Assembly: GCA_000620185.1 (NCBI GenBank)
Contig: KK211088.1
Coordinates: 62,001-126,000 of the forward strand
Length of the DNA: 64,000 nt
Reading direction: 5' to 3'
From: Geodermatophilaceae bacterium URHB0062
GTDB taxonomy: Bacteria; Actinomycetota; Actinomycetes; Mycobacteriales; Geodermatophilaceae
How positions within the stretch are numbered: the stretch's first letter is position 1; every line of letters starts with the position of its first letter. Both the position numbers and the translations under genes were made by a program. The notes under the pieces were generated by a model that was not told where the DNA came from, ran no database searches, and saw nothing but the letters and a program-made list of their open reading frames with translations. Positions 26,686 through 35,705 of this stretch are shown here, in pieces.

Positions 26686-29151
26686 GTGACGACGCTCCAT
26701 CCGGCTCGCCCGGCTCCTCCGCCCGGCCGGGCGGCCGGTCCGGCGGGCAGCGCGACGCGCGGAGCGCTGCCCGGAGCCGAGCTCCTGACGTCCGTGCTGT
26801 CGGGCACCGGCGAGGACGAGCAGCCGGTCACCCATGTGCACCGCATCCCCCTCCGCGAGAGCCGCACCCTGGAGTGGCCGGACTGGGTCAGCGCGCCGTT
26901 GAGGGCACGGCTGGAGGCCCGCGGCGTCGGTTCGCCGTGGCGGCACCAGGTCGAGGCCGCGGCGCTTGCACACGAGGGTCGGCACGTCGTCGTCGCCACC
27001 GGCACCGCGTCGGGGAAGTCACTGGCCTACCAGCTGCCGGCGCTGACCCGGCTGGCCGACGACCCGCGGGCCTGCGTGCTGTACCTGGCCCCGACCAAGG
27101 CGCTCGCCCGCGACCAACTGGCGTCGGTCGCAGCGTTGGCGGACCCCTCGGTGCGTCCGGCGGCCTACGACGGCGACACCCCGGCCGAGGAGCGGGACTG
27201 GGTGCGCCGCCACTCGCGCTGGATCGTGACCAACCCCGACATGCTCCACCGCGGGATCCTCCCGGCCCACCAGCGTTGGTCGAGCACGCTCCGGCGGGTG
27301 GCCTACGTGGTCGTCGACGAGTGCCACGCCTACCGAGGCGTCTTCGGCTCCCACGTCGGCCATGTGCTGCGGCGGCTGCGGCGGATCTGCCGCCGGTACG
27401 GCGCGGACCCCGTCTTCGTCCTGGCCTCGGCCACCGTCGCGGACCCGGCGGGCGCGGCGAGCCGACTCGTCGGCGCCCCGGTCACCGCGGTGACGGAGGA
27501 CGGCTCGCCCCGTCCCGGCGTGACCTTCGCCCTCTGGGAACCACCGCTGACCGAGCGCACCGGGGAGCACGGCGCTCCCCTGCGCCGTTCGGCGGCGTCC
27601 GACGCGGCCGCCCTGCTCGCGGATCTGGTCGAACGCGGTGCCCGCACGCTGGCGTTCGTCCGCTCCCGCCGCAGTGCCGAGTCGGTGGCCGAGCAGGCGC
27701 GCCGGCTGCTGGCCGAGAGGGGCCGCGCCGATCTGGTGTCGCGGGTCGACTCCTACCGGGGCGGCTACCTGCCGGAAGAACGGCGGGAGCTGGAGCGGGC
27801 CCTGTCGGCGGGTGACCTGCTCGGCGTCGCGACTACCAACGCCCTCGAGCTGGGTATCGACATCGCCGGCCTGGACGCGGTCGTGCTCGCCGGCTACCCG
27901 GGCACCCTGGCCTCGCTGTGGCAGCAGGCCGGACGGGCCGGACGCGCGCAGCGCGAGTCCCTCGTCGTGTTCGTCGCCCGCGACGATCCGCTGGACCACT
28001 ACCTCGCCCACCACCCGCAGGCGGTGTTCGGCCGGCCGATCGAGGCGACCGTCACCGATCCCACGAACCCCTACGTGCTGGGGCCGCAGCTGTGCTGCGC
28101 CGCGGCGGAGCTGCCCCTGCGCACGGAGGACCTCGACGACTTCGGGGGCGCGGCCGCCGAGGCCCAGCTCGAGGAGCTCGTGGCTGCCGGACAGCTGCGC
28201 CGGCGACCGGCCGGCTGGTACTGGGCCGGCCGCGGCCGCCCCGACGTCGACATCCGCGGCAGCGGCGAGGAACCGGTCGCGATCATCGAGGCGGGCACCG
28301 GCCGGCTGCTGGGCACCGTCGACGGGGACGCAGCACATGCCACCGTGCACGACGGTGCGCTCTACGTGCACCGCGGCGACACCTTCGTCGTCGATCGCTT
28401 CGACGTCGAGGACGCCTGCGCGGTCGTCCACGCCGAGAGCCCCGAGTGGACGACCGTCGCCCGCGACATCACCGACATCGGAATCGTCTCCACCGACCGC
28501 AGCCGGCGCCTCGGCACGATCACCGCCCACACCGGCGCCGTTGACGTGACCAACCAGGTCGTGGCCTACCAACGCCGGCGCCTCGGCACCGGCGAGGTCC
28601 TCGCCGAGTTCCCGCTGGACCTGCCGCCCCGGCAGCTGCGCACGCGCGCCGTCTGGCTGACCCTCGACGAGCGGGCGGTGACGCGGGCCGAGGTCGACGA
28701 GCTCCAGCTGCCCGGCTCGCTGCACGCGGCGGAGCACGCGGCCATCGGCATCCTTCCGCTGCTCGCGACCTGCGACCGCTGGGACCTCGGCGGCGTCTCC
28801 ACCGCGCTGCACCCGGACACCGGAACGGCGACGATCTTCGTCTACGACGGGCATCCGGGCGGCGCCGGCTTCAGCGAGCGCGGCTTCGCCGTGCTGCGCA
28901 AGTGGCTGCAGGCGACGCGCGCGACCGTCGCCAGCTGCGAGTGCGAGAGCGGCTGCCCCTCGTGCGTCCAGTCGCCCAAGTGCGGCAACGGCAACGACCC
29001 GCTCGACAAGGACGGCGCGGTGCGCGTGCTCGACGTCGTCCTCGACGAGCTGCTGACCGCCGAGGGACCGCTCGAGGACGACGAGGCTCCCGACGAGCGG
29101 TCCGCCGTCGGGCGTGCGCGCGCGGCGACCCCCGGACCGGTCGCGCACTGA
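26686..29151 (+). CDS. DEAD/DEAH-type helicase with C-terminal DUF1998 domain (MrfA-like)
   Basis: An 821-residue superfamily 2 helicase. Motif I ATGTASGKS is near residue 103-111, motif II DECH near 209-213 and LASATVAD is motif III. The second RecA domain ends at QQAGRAGR. The C-terminal DUF1998 part has the four-cysteine cluster CECESGCPSC...KCGNGN from residue about 751, which binds metal in the MrfA family of mitomycin-adduct repair helicases. It stands next to the Tad operon, as Rv3649 does in M. tuberculosis. The GTG at 26686 is the start. Confidence 0.9.
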   Translation: MTTLHPARPAPPPGRAAGPAGSATRGALPGAELLTSVLSGTGEDEQPVTHVHRIPLRESRTLEWPDWVSAPLRARLEARGVGSPWRHQVEAAALAHEGRHVVVATGTASGKSLAYQLPALTRLADDPRACVLYLAPTKALARDQLASVAALADPSVRPAAYDGDTPAEERDWVRRHSRWIVTNPDMLHRGILPAHQRWSSTLRRVAYVVVDECHAYRGVFGSHVGHVLRRLRRICRRYGADPVFVLASATVADPAGAASRLVGAPVTAVTEDGSPRPGVTFALWEPPLTERTGEHGAPLRRSAASDAAALLADLVERGARTLAFVRSRRSAESVAEQARRLLAERGRADLVSRVDSYRGGYLPEERRELERALSAGDLLGVATTNALELGIDIAGLDAVVLAGYPGTLASLWQQAGRAGRAQRESLVVFVARDDPLDHYLAHHPQAVFGRPIEATVTDPTNPYVLGPQLCCAAAELPLRTEDLDDFGGAAAEAQLEELVAAGQLRRRPAGWYWAGRGRPDVDIRGSGEEPVAIIEAGTGRLLGTVDGDAAHATVHDGALYVHRGDTFVVDRFDVEDACAVVHAESPEWTTVARDITDIGIVSTDRSRRLGTITAHTGAVDVTNQVVAYQRRRLGTGEVLAEFPLDLPPRQLRTRAVWLTLDERAVTRAEVDELQLPGSLHAAEHAAIGILPLLATCDRWDLGGVSTALHPDTGTATIFVYDGHPGGAGFSERGFAVLRKWLQATRATVASCECESGCPSCVQSPKCGNGNDPLDKDGAVRVLDVVLDELLTAEGPLEDDEAPDERSAVGRARAATPGPVAH

Positions 29152-29568
29152 CCCGCTGGCGGCCGGAGCCGCCTCGTCCGAGGCGACCGCGTCCGACAGC
29201 ACCGGGCCGGCGCGGGCACGGCCGGTCGCCTGATGCACGCCGACCCCGGCGAGGCGCACGGCCACACTGACCTGCACCTCGACGACGGCCCCCACGCCGA
29301 GGGAGCAGGTGGTCAGCACCGCATGGTTGGCCCGGGCGACGTCGGCGGCCGTGGCGCATGCGTCGGCGTGCCCCGTCGCCGCCCGGCCGGCCGCGGCTAG
29401 CGCGGAGAGATCGGCCGCGCTCGTGGCCCGGTGCCTGGCGACGACCGCGGCCCCGATCAGCACGCCGGCCACGCCCACCGCCGCCAGCACGCCGGACAGG
29501 GCCAGGACCCATACCGTCGCCGACCCGCGCTCGCCGGCCGCCACGTACCGAGGCACCCCTTCCCTCAT
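29148..29568 (-). CDS. TadE-like minor pilin/pseudopilin, no stop before the helicase gene
   Basis: Last gene of the Tad operon, corresponding to Rv3654c. Residues about 15-44 form a single helix after GERGSATVWVLAL, then RHRATSAADLSALAAAGRA is the conserved TadE/TadG-like segment. The ATG overlaps the previous gene (ATGA). The family protein usually ends near residue 120-140 after a segment like RARAGPV. Here the reading frame has no stop codon there and stays open, antisense through almost all of the helicase gene to 27019. The 3' end given here is only where the frame meets the helicase stop. Confidence 0.6.
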
Positions 29569-29957
29569 CCGGCGTTCCCCGCGCCGGGCTCCCGGAGCGC
29601 GACGGCCTCCGCCGACACCCCCACCCGCAGCGGGAGCACTCCCAGCGCCGGGACGTCGGCCGTCACGGTCACGCGGACCTCCTCGCCGGACACCAGCACG
29701 GTGGTGATGGCTCCGTCGGGGGCAGCCCGGTCGGCGATCGCGCTCACCGCCGCGTCCGTGTCTCCCCTGGCCGCAGCACGGGCGCCCTCACGGGCGGCGT
29801 CGACGCACCGGAGCTGTGCCCCGACGAGCGTGACTGCGGCGACCGCGCCGGCCAGGACCAGCAGGAGGACGGGGAGGACGACGGCCGTCTCCGCGGTGAC
29901 CATCCCGTGCTCGTCGCCTGTCCTGCGGACGACGGCGCGGCACCGCCCCGGGTTCAC
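29565..29957 (-). CDS. TadE-family pilus assembly protein
   Basis: A 130-residue minor pilin. GMVTAETAVVLPVLLLVLAG shows the prepilin-like Gly followed by a glutamate at +5 and a hydrophobic helix. [19 protein letters not shown] is the usual TadE segment after the helix. The GTG start at 29957 overlaps the stop of the Flp-like gene as GTGA, so I prefer it to the internal ATG at GMVTAE. It matches Rv3655c in the mycobacterial order. Confidence 0.83.
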   Translation of the reverse strand: MNPGRCRAVVRRTGDEHGMVTAETAVVLPVLLLVLAGAVAAVTLVGAQLRCVDAAREGARAAARGDTDAAVSAIADRAAPDGAITTVLVSGEEVRVTVTADVPALGVLPLRVGVSAEAVALREPGAGNAG

Positions 29958-30235
29958 GACAGGGTTGCGAGGGCGCGTTCCACCAGGTCGGTCAGCCCGG
30001 TGACGATCGACCCGCCGGTGACCACGCGGTAGAGCACGGCGGCGAAGGCGCACGCGGCCACGGTGCCGACGGCGTACTCCGCGGTGCTCATGCCGACCTC
30101 CGCCGTCTGCCGGACGAGCGCCCACCTGTCCGCGAGACCTCGGGCCTCCCGGAGCGGCTCAACGGCCGGGTCGTTGACGGCTGCAACATCCCCTGCGGCG
30201 AGGTCATCAGTTGTCGTGGTCGGCGTGCTCGTCAT
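29954..30235 (-). CDS. Flp-pilin-like DUF4244 protein
   Basis: A 93-residue probable major pilin. A long hydrophilic leader ends at VGMSTAEYAVGTVAACAF, where cleavage after Gly and the Glu at +5 fit type IVb Flp prepilins, and a short hydrophobic segment and tail follow. The long leader of about 48 residues is notable but typical of DUF4244 proteins. The ATG at 30235 has GAGGAGG before it. A 375-base gap separates it from tadC although all other genes in the operon overlap, so the pilin gene likely has its own control. Confidence 0.85.
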   Translation of the reverse strand: MTSTPTTTTDDLAAGDVAAVNDPAVEPLREARGLADRWALVRQTAEVGMSTAEYAVGTVAACAFAAVLYRVVTGGSIVTGLTDLVERALATLS

Positions 30236-30610
30236 GGACCCTCCTCGGTCGGGGCCCGCGGTCGGGCCGTGTTCCGACCCTCCCGGCACCGGTACCGCGA
30301 TCACAGGTCGCCCGGAGATCTGTGGAGGATCGCCCCGCCTGTGGACGGCCCGGGCGGAGCCGGCTGTGACACCCCCGTCGAGATGCGAACCGTGGTGTCC
30401 GGCTCGACGACCCGGACCCGGGCATCTGCGTGCCGACGTCGGCCGGAACCACCTTCGAGGACCGAAGCGGAGTTCGCGAAGAGCGATGCCGCCCGCCGGT
30501 CCGTTCCCAGCTCGAGCATCGTTCTCTGGAACCCGGACGAGGACACCTTGTCGCACGGGACGGTCTACTGGGCCGAGCAGCTCTGAGCTGCTTCCCGGAC
30601 GTTCCGTCCC
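30236..30610 (-). other. 375-base gap between tadC and the pilin gene
   Basis: No convincing gene on either strand. A perfect palindrome AGCAGCTCtGAGCTGCT lies at 30576-30592, 18 bases after the tadC stop, and could form a hairpin that ends or processes the tadA-B-C transcript. The rest probably holds the pilin promoter. I cannot identify a -35/-10 pair with confidence. Confidence 0.5.
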
Positions 30611-31354
30611 TCAGCCGAGGACGTCTCCGGCGATGCCGAGCACGAGGGGCACGACACCAAGGCAGACGAACGCCGGCAGGAAGCACAGCCCCAACGGGGC
30701 GAGCACCCACACGCCGGCTCGGCGCACGTCGGCTTCCACCGCGGTCCGGGCGGCTGCGCGGGTGTCAGCGGCCAGGGCGGACAGCGCCGGGACGACGGAG
30801 GATCCGGACTCTCCGCCGCGGATGAGCGTCCGCCCGAGCGAGCTGAGCTCGGCCGGTATGTCTGCCCAGGCCCGCCGGGGTTCGGCACCCATCCGGTAGA
30901 GGGCCGCGACCGCCGAGAGCTGGGGGCCGAGAGGTGCGGCGAGCGTCTCGCCGACGGCCGCCAGTGCCCCGCCGACCGGTAGCCCGGCGCCCAGGCACAC
31001 GCCCAGGAGGTCACACGCTCCCGGGAGGTCACGGAGGAGCGCGGCGGTCACGGCCCGATCGTCGCCGGCGGTCCCGCCGCGCAGCGCGCGATCGACCGCC
31101 AGCGCCACCCCGAGGCCGGCGCCGACGCCGGTCGCTCCCCCGACGAGCAGGGTCACCGCCAGGCCCGCCGCCCCGGTGAGCAGGCGCCGCCGCCGGACCG
31201 AGGAAGCGGGTGGTTCCACGGCCGGCGTGAGGGGCGGCCGCGTGGCGCGGGCGAGGACCTGCAGCCGGCGGCGCACGACGTCGCTGGTGCGTGGCCAGAG
31301 CAGCAGCCCCACGGCCAGGGCGAGCAGCGCCGGCCAGGGACGGCCGGCGGTCAC
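30611..31354 (-). CDS. TadC-like type II/IV secretion inner-membrane protein
   Basis: A 247-residue GspF-type platform protein for Flp pilus assembly. Hydrophobic segments occur near the start, at about 75-95 and at the C-terminus (WVLAPLGLCFLPAFVCLGVV). The T2SSF core includes DLLGVCLGAGLPVGGALAAVG and LIRGGESGSSVVPALSALA. The GTG start at 31354 overlaps the tadB stop (GTGA). It corresponds to Rv3657c. Confidence 0.85.
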   Translation of the reverse strand: MTAGRPWPALLALAVGLLLWPRTSDVVRRRLQVLARATRPPLTPAVEPPASSVRRRRLLTGAAGLAVTLLVGGATGVGAGLGVALAVDRALRGGTAGDDRAVTAALLRDLPGACDLLGVCLGAGLPVGGALAAVGETLAAPLGPQLSAVAALYRMGAEPRRAWADIPAELSSLGRTLIRGGESGSSVVPALSALAADTRAAARTAVEADVRRAGVWVLAPLGLCFLPAFVCLGVVPLVLGIAGDVLG

Positions 31355-32154
31355 CGGACGGCTCGCCGGACGAGACGCCGGGACCACGCGAGTCCGGCGA
31401 GCTCCAGACCTACCCCTGTCACCAGCAACACCTGACCGGTGCGGGTCGTGGTGAGCACCTGCCACGGATCGGCGCCCACCCCGCTGCCCATCGCCAGGCC
31501 CAGCAGAGGCAGACCTGCCAGGACCAGCGCACTGGCGGCCGGGCCGGCGGTCGCCGCGCGCAGCTCGGCGCGCTGACGTCGGCGGGCCCGCAGATCGTCC
31601 TCCACGGCGCTGAGCACGCCGGCCAGCGAACAGCCGGTCCGGGTGCTGAGGACCACCGCCGCGGAGATCCGCCCGAGGGCCTCGGCGAGTACCGCCTCGT
31701 CGGGTCGGGACGGCTCGGGTGGGCCCCCGGCGGCCGCACGAACCGCGCGCGCCAGCGCACGACCCCCCTCCTCGTCACCGCTCGCCGCCACAGCAGCGTC
31801 CGTCGCGGCGGACAGCGGCCGCCCACTGCGCAGCTCCGCCGCGAGAGCGCCGAGGCCGTCGGTGAGCCCCCGGAGCTGCGAATCCAGGTGGTCCGCCCGC
31901 CGTCTGCTCTGCCAGGCCCGGGCCGCCACCGCGGCGAGGACGGCGGACAGGAACGCCACGAGCGCCGTGCTCACCGCGGCGGCGGTGGTCGCGGCGATCG
32001 CCGCCGCGAGCACCGGCACCGGAACCCCGTCGACGGACGCACGCAGTCGCAGCCACCAACCGGAGGAGCTCCCCAGCCTGGTCCGCCGCTCCGCCCTGCG
32101 ATCGGGCCAGGTGAGCATCGCCAGGGCCCCCACGAGGAGCGCGCCGCTCGTCAC
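31351..32154 (-). CDS. TadB-like type II/IV secretion inner-membrane protein
   Basis: A 267-residue partner of TadC. It has an early helix pair (VPVLAAAIAATTAAAVSTALVAF), the T2SSF core LRGLTDGLGALAAELRSGRPLSAA with TRTGCSLAGVLSAVEDDL, and two terminal helices. Start and stop codons overlap with tadA and tadC, which implies coupled translation of a fixed-ratio inner-membrane platform. It corresponds to Rv3658c. Confidence 0.85.
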   Translation of the reverse strand: MTSGALLVGALAMLTWPDRRAERRTRLGSSSGWWLRLRASVDGVPVPVLAAAIAATTAAAVSTALVAFLSAVLAAVAARAWQSRRRADHLDSQLRGLTDGLGALAAELRSGRPLSAATDAAVAASGDEEGGRALARAVRAAAGGPPEPSRPDEAVLAEALGRISAAVVLSTRTGCSLAGVLSAVEDDLRARRRQRAELRAATAGPAASALVLAGLPLLGLAMGSGVGADPWQVLTTTRTGQVLLVTGVGLELAGLAWSRRLVRRAVR

Positions 32155-33290
32155 GGGCCGCCGCCGAGGAGCTGGTGGAGCCGGTCCGCTCCCGGGCAGG
32201 GGTCCCCGTCGGCGCGCCAGCCGGGCTCCACCGTCACCAGCTCGCCGGCCCGCCGCAGGACGCCGAGCTCCTCGACCCGACGTCCCACCGGCGTACGACG
32301 CAGGTGGACCACGACCGCGAGCGCCGCGGCCGTCTGACTGTGCACGGCCGCACGCCCGAGCCCCGCCGCGACGCCCAGCGCCTCCAACCTCGCCGGAACC
32401 TCCGCCGGCCGGTTGGCGTGCAGCGTTCCGCAGCCGCCGTCGTGGCCGGTGTTCAGGGCGGCCAGGAGGTCGGCGACCTCGGCACCCCGCACCTCGCCGA
32501 CCACCAGCCGGTCCGGCCGCATGCGCAGCGCCTGCCGCACCAGGTCGCGGAGGGTCACCTCCCCCACACCCTCGACGTTCGGTGGACGAGTGAGCAGCCG
32601 CACCGCATGGGGGTGGTCGGGAGTCAGCTCGGCGGCGTCCTCGCAGAGCACCAGCCGCTCGCTACGGTCCACCTCACCCAGCAGCGCCGAGAGCATCGTC
32701 GTCTTGCCCGAGCCGGTACCGCCGGTGACCAGGAAGGCCAGCCGGGAGCGCACCAGTGCCCGCACGAGTCGCTCGCTGCCTCCGGGCAGCGCTCCGGCGG
32801 ACGCCAGGTCGGACAGGCTGCGGGAACACCGCCGGAGCACCCGCAGGGACAGGCACGTGCCGCTGCCCGACACGGGCGGCAGAACCGCGTGCAGTCGCGT
32901 TCCGTCGGGCAGTCCGACGTCCACCCACGGCGCCGCGTCGTCGAGGCGTCGGCCGGCCGCGGCGGCCAGCCGGACCGCGAGCCGGCGTACGGCCTCGTCG
33001 TGGGCGAAGCGCACCGAGGTGAGCGCGAGCCCGGCCCCCTCGTCGACCCACACCTGATCCGGGCCGTTCACCAGGACGTCGGTGACACCGGGACGGCGCA
33101 GCAGCGGCTCCAGCGGACCGGCCCCAGCGAGCTCGTCGACCGCCTCCTGGACGGCCAGCAGGACGTCGTCGTCGCCCAGCAGGCCACCGCTCTCCTCGCG
33201 CACGAGCGCGGCGACCCCGGCCCGGGTCGGCGCCACCGGTTCGAGGGCCAGCCGGGTGCGGACGCGATCGACCAGCGACACGGCGCTCAC
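32151..33290 (-). CDS. tadA: TadA/CpaF-type pilus assembly ATPase
   Basis: Hexameric secretion ATPase that powers Flp pilus assembly. Over 379 residues it has Walker A GGTGSGKT (190-197), Walker B RLVVGEVRG (261-269) and the His box TGHDGGCGTLHAN (281-293). The N-terminal DVLVNGPDQVWVDEG segment is typical of the CpaF group. It overlaps the upstream Ssd-like gene and the downstream tadB. It corresponds to Rv3659c. Confidence 0.92.
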   Translation of the reverse strand: MSAVSLVDRVRTRLALEPVAPTRAGVAALVREESGGLLGDDDVLLAVQEAVDELAGAGPLEPLLRRPGVTDVLVNGPDQVWVDEGAGLALTSVRFAHDEAVRRLAVRLAAAAGRRLDDAAPWVDVGLPDGTRLHAVLPPVSGSGTCLSLRVLRRCSRSLSDLASAGALPGGSERLVRALVRSRLAFLVTGGTGSGKTTMLSALLGEVDRSERLVLCEDAAELTPDHPHAVRLLTRPPNVEGVGEVTLRDLVRQALRMRPDRLVVGEVRGAEVADLLAALNTGHDGGCGTLHANRPAEVPARLEALGVAAGLGRAAVHSQTAAALAVVVHLRRTPVGRRVEELGVLRRAGELVTVEPGWRADGDPCPGADRLHQLLGGGP

Positions 33291-34387
33291 CGCGCAGCCC
33301 CGACTGCCGACGAGGCCGGCACGGTCGCCAGCTCGGCGAGGACCCGGCGCGCCACCCGCCCCAGCGGCGACCGCGCGGAGACGAGGGGAGGTTCGCCGCG
33401 CTCACTGCGTGGGACCGCCGCGCGGTCGTGCGGCAGTTCGGCGAGAACGGGCCGCCCGACCACCTCGGCCACGTCGTCGGTGGACAGACCGCCGCCGACC
33501 GGGCGCACCACGAGCCGCGCCGTCGACCATCCCGACCCGGGGGCCTCGACCAGCAGCCGAGCCGCCGTGGCGGCGCGGACGCGCGCGGGGACCACGAGCA
33601 CGGCGAGATCGGCGTCGGCCAGCACCGTGCCCCCGGGGAAGCCGGGGGCCGCCGGATCGGCGCGCGGCAGGTCGACGACGGCCGGCCCACCCGCGGAGCG
33701 CGCCGCTTCCACCACCGCGGAGAACGCCTCCTCCGGCACGTCGCACGGGGTGCCGCGGGACGCCGCGAGCACGTGGACCCCGGACACCTCCGGCAGAGCT
33801 GCCAGCAGCGCGTCGCCGGCCACGCGACCTCGCAGTCCGGTGAGATCGGGCCAGCGCAGGCCCTCGTCGCGCTCGGCGCCCAGCAGCAGGTCGATCCCGC
33901 CGCCCCAGGCGTCCGCGTCGACCAGCAGCACGCCGGGTGCGGCCGCCAGAGCCACCGCGGCGGCGACGGTACTGGCGCCCGCACCGCCGCAGCTGCCCCC
34001 GACGACGACCAGTCGTCCCCGCTCGACCGGTGACCGGACCGCCGCGGTCACCCGGGTCAGCAGCCACGCCTCGTCCTCCGGCAGCACCGCCACGCGCTCG
34101 GCACCCAGCTCGACCGCCGCCGCCCACTCGGGCGCGGGCAGTTCCCGCGCGGTCACGACGACGACCCCGGGACGGCGCGGCAAGGGGCGCAGCTGTCCCA
34201 CGGAGAGCGCGTCGGCGCCGGCGAGCACCACGGGAGCCTCCCGGTAGGCACGGCGGAGCGCGGGACCGCCCGTGGTCACGTCGGGTTCGGTGCCCGCGGC
34301 CGCGAGGAGCCGGAGGAGATCGTCGAGCAGCCCCTCGTCGGAACTCACGACGAGGGGGCGGGCGGGGACGGCGGAGGACGGCGACAC
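33287..34387 (-). CDS. CpaE/Ssd-like MinD-family ATPase
   Basis: A 366-residue protein with a receiver-like N-terminal half and a ParA/MinD-type C-terminal half. The deviant Walker A reads GGSCGGAGAST (130-140), followed by VLLVDADAWGGGIDLLLG. Homologues (Rv3660c, Ssd or TadZ/CpaE) place the pilus machine at the pole or affect septation. It is the first gene of the operon, starting with GTG at 34387, and is divergent from the HAD-IB gene. Confidence 0.85.
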   Translation of the reverse strand: MSPSSAVPARPLVVSSDEGLLDDLLRLLAAAGTEPDVTTGGPALRRAYREAPVVLAGADALSVGQLRPLPRRPGVVVVTARELPAPEWAAAVELGAERVAVLPEDEAWLLTRVTAAVRSPVERGRLVVVGGSCGGAGASTVAAAVALAAAPGVLLVDADAWGGGIDLLLGAERDEGLRWPDLTGLRGRVAGDALLAALPEVSGVHVLAASRGTPCDVPEEAFSAVVEAARSAGGPAVVDLPRADPAAPGFPGGTVLADADLAVLVVPARVRAATAARLLVEAPGSGWSTARLVVRPVGGGLSTDDVAEVVGRPVLAELPHDRAAVPRSERGEPPLVSARSPLGRVARRVLAELATVPASSAVGAAR

Positions 34388-34498
34388 GCGGCCAGCCCAT
34401 CCGCGCGTGGCAGACAGTGCCAGTCCCGGGCGCGAACTGTGGATGACCCGAACGGGTGTGGACGGCGCGCAGCCTCCACCGTGCGGATCCGATCCACT

Positions 34499-34504
34499 TA
34501 CAGT
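34499..34504 (+). promoter_or_regulatory. -10 element TACAGT, leaderless start of the HAD-IB gene
   Basis: TACAGT ends 8 bases before the GTG at 34513, consistent with transcription starting at the start codon. Confidence 0.5.
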
Positions 34505-34512
34505 CGTGTCTT

Positions 34513-35364
34513 GTGACCCGCGCAGCGGCGTTCTTCGACCTCGACAAGACGGTCATCGCCAAGTCCAGCACGCTGGCCTTCGGCAGACCGTTCTTCCACG
34601 GCGGCCTGATCAACCGCCGCGCGGTGCTCAAGACGGCCTACGCCCAGTTGGTGTTCTCCTTCGCCGGCGCCGACGCCCAGCAGATGGAGCGGCTGCGCGC
34701 GCAGCTCACCTCGATGGTCACCGGCTGGGATGCCGGGACGGTGCACGAGATCGTCCGCGAGACCCTGCACGAGATCGTCGATCCCCTCATCTACGCCGAG
34801 GCGGCGGACCTGATCGAGGCGCACCGCGCGGCGGGGCGGGAGATCGTCATCGTGTCCAGCAGCGGCGCGGAGATGGTGGAGCCGATCGGCGAGATGCTGG
34901 GCGTCGACCGGGTGGTCGCCACGCGCATGGTCGTTCTCGACGGCCGGTACACGGGCGAGATCGACTTCTACGCGTACGGCGAGCACAAGGCCGAGGCGAT
35001 GCGCCGGGTCGCGGCGGAGGGCGGGTACGACCTCGCCGACTGCTACGCCTACAGCGACTCCATCACCGATCTGCCGATGCTCTCGGCGGTCGGGCACCCC
35101 ACAGCGGTCAACCCCGACCGCGGGCTGCGCAAGGCTGCGCTCGAGCGCGGCTGGCCGGTCCTGCAGTTCACCCGTCCGGTGAGCATGCGTGCCCGCTTCT
35201 CGATCCCGCCGGCGCCGGTCATGACCGGTGCCGCCATGGGCGTCGGGGCGGCCGTCGTCGGCCTCGCCTGGTACGCGCGACACCGCGCCCTTCGGGCCGT
35301 TCTGGCGGCTCCGGTGGATCTGCCCGGCCCCGTCCCGGGCCGTCGGCGGCGTCGAGGGGCCTGA
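34513..35364 (+). CDS. HAD-IB family phosphatase (SerB-like)
   Basis: A 283-residue phosphatase with FDLDKT (8-13) as the nucleophile motif, IVIVSSSGAEMVEP as motif II and YSDSITDLPML as the metal-binding motif. A hydrophobic C-terminal segment (VMTGAAMGVGAAVVGLAWYA) suggests membrane attachment, seen in other HAD-IB proteins of this type. The position beside the Tad operon matches Rv3661. Substrate could be phosphoserine or a lysophospholipid; the sequence does not decide. Confidence 0.85.
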   Translation: MTRAAAFFDLDKTVIAKSSTLAFGRPFFHGGLINRRAVLKTAYAQLVFSFAGADAQQMERLRAQLTSMVTGWDAGTVHEIVRETLHEIVDPLIYAEAADLIEAHRAAGREIVIVSSSGAEMVEPIGEMLGVDRVVATRMVVLDGRYTGEIDFYAYGEHKAEAMRRVAAEGGYDLADCYAYSDSITDLPMLSAVGHPTAVNPDRGLRKAALERGWPVLQFTRPVSMRARFSIPPAPVMTGAAMGVGAAVVGLAWYARHRALRAVLAAPVDLPGPVPGRRRRRGA

Positions 35365-35419
35365 GTCCGCGACGGCGGGGCACCGTCCAGGTCGCAGGTC
35401 CGTCGTCCATCCTGCCGAC

Positions 35420-35695
35420 GTGTTCACCGTGGTCGTCGCGTGGCTGGCCGTCCTGGCCGTCTGCGTTGCCGCGGTCCTCTTCGGTCAGACCGCCCGTCGG
35501 CGCCCTCGTCGCCGACGGCGACGGTCTCCAGCCGCCCGCATCGGCCTGTTCGTCTCGCTGTCCGGGCCGTGGTTGGTCGTGGCGGTCGCCGCCGCTGTCG
35601 GCGCGGTCACCGGGGCATGGCTCCCGGCAGCGGCCGTGGGGACAGCGGGGATCGCCGTCGCCGCGGTGGTCGGCCTCGGCATGGATCCCGGCTGA
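35420..35695 (+). CDS. small membrane protein, unknown function
   Basis: A possible 91-residue protein starting at a GTG. Two hydrophobic segments (VVVAWLAVLAVCVAAVLFG and VAVAAAVGAVTGAWL onward) flank a very basic stretch of about 12 arginines. No family is recognised and no clear ribosome site precedes it. It follows the HAD-IB gene by 55 bases and is convergent with the Fic-like gene. Confidence 0.45.
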   Translation: MFTVVVAWLAVLAVCVAAVLFGQTARRRPRRRRRRSPAARIGLFVSLSGPWLVVAVAAAVGAVTGAWLPAAAVGTAGIAVAAVVGLGMDPG

Positions 35696-35705
35696 CCGGT
35701 GGCGG

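Noticed and set aside
27019-29568. 849-codon open frame as one long Tad protein
   Set aside because: Beyond about residue 140 it reads antisense to the helicase gene and has the typical shadow composition; only the first part matches the TadE-like family. The missing stop is kept as a finding.
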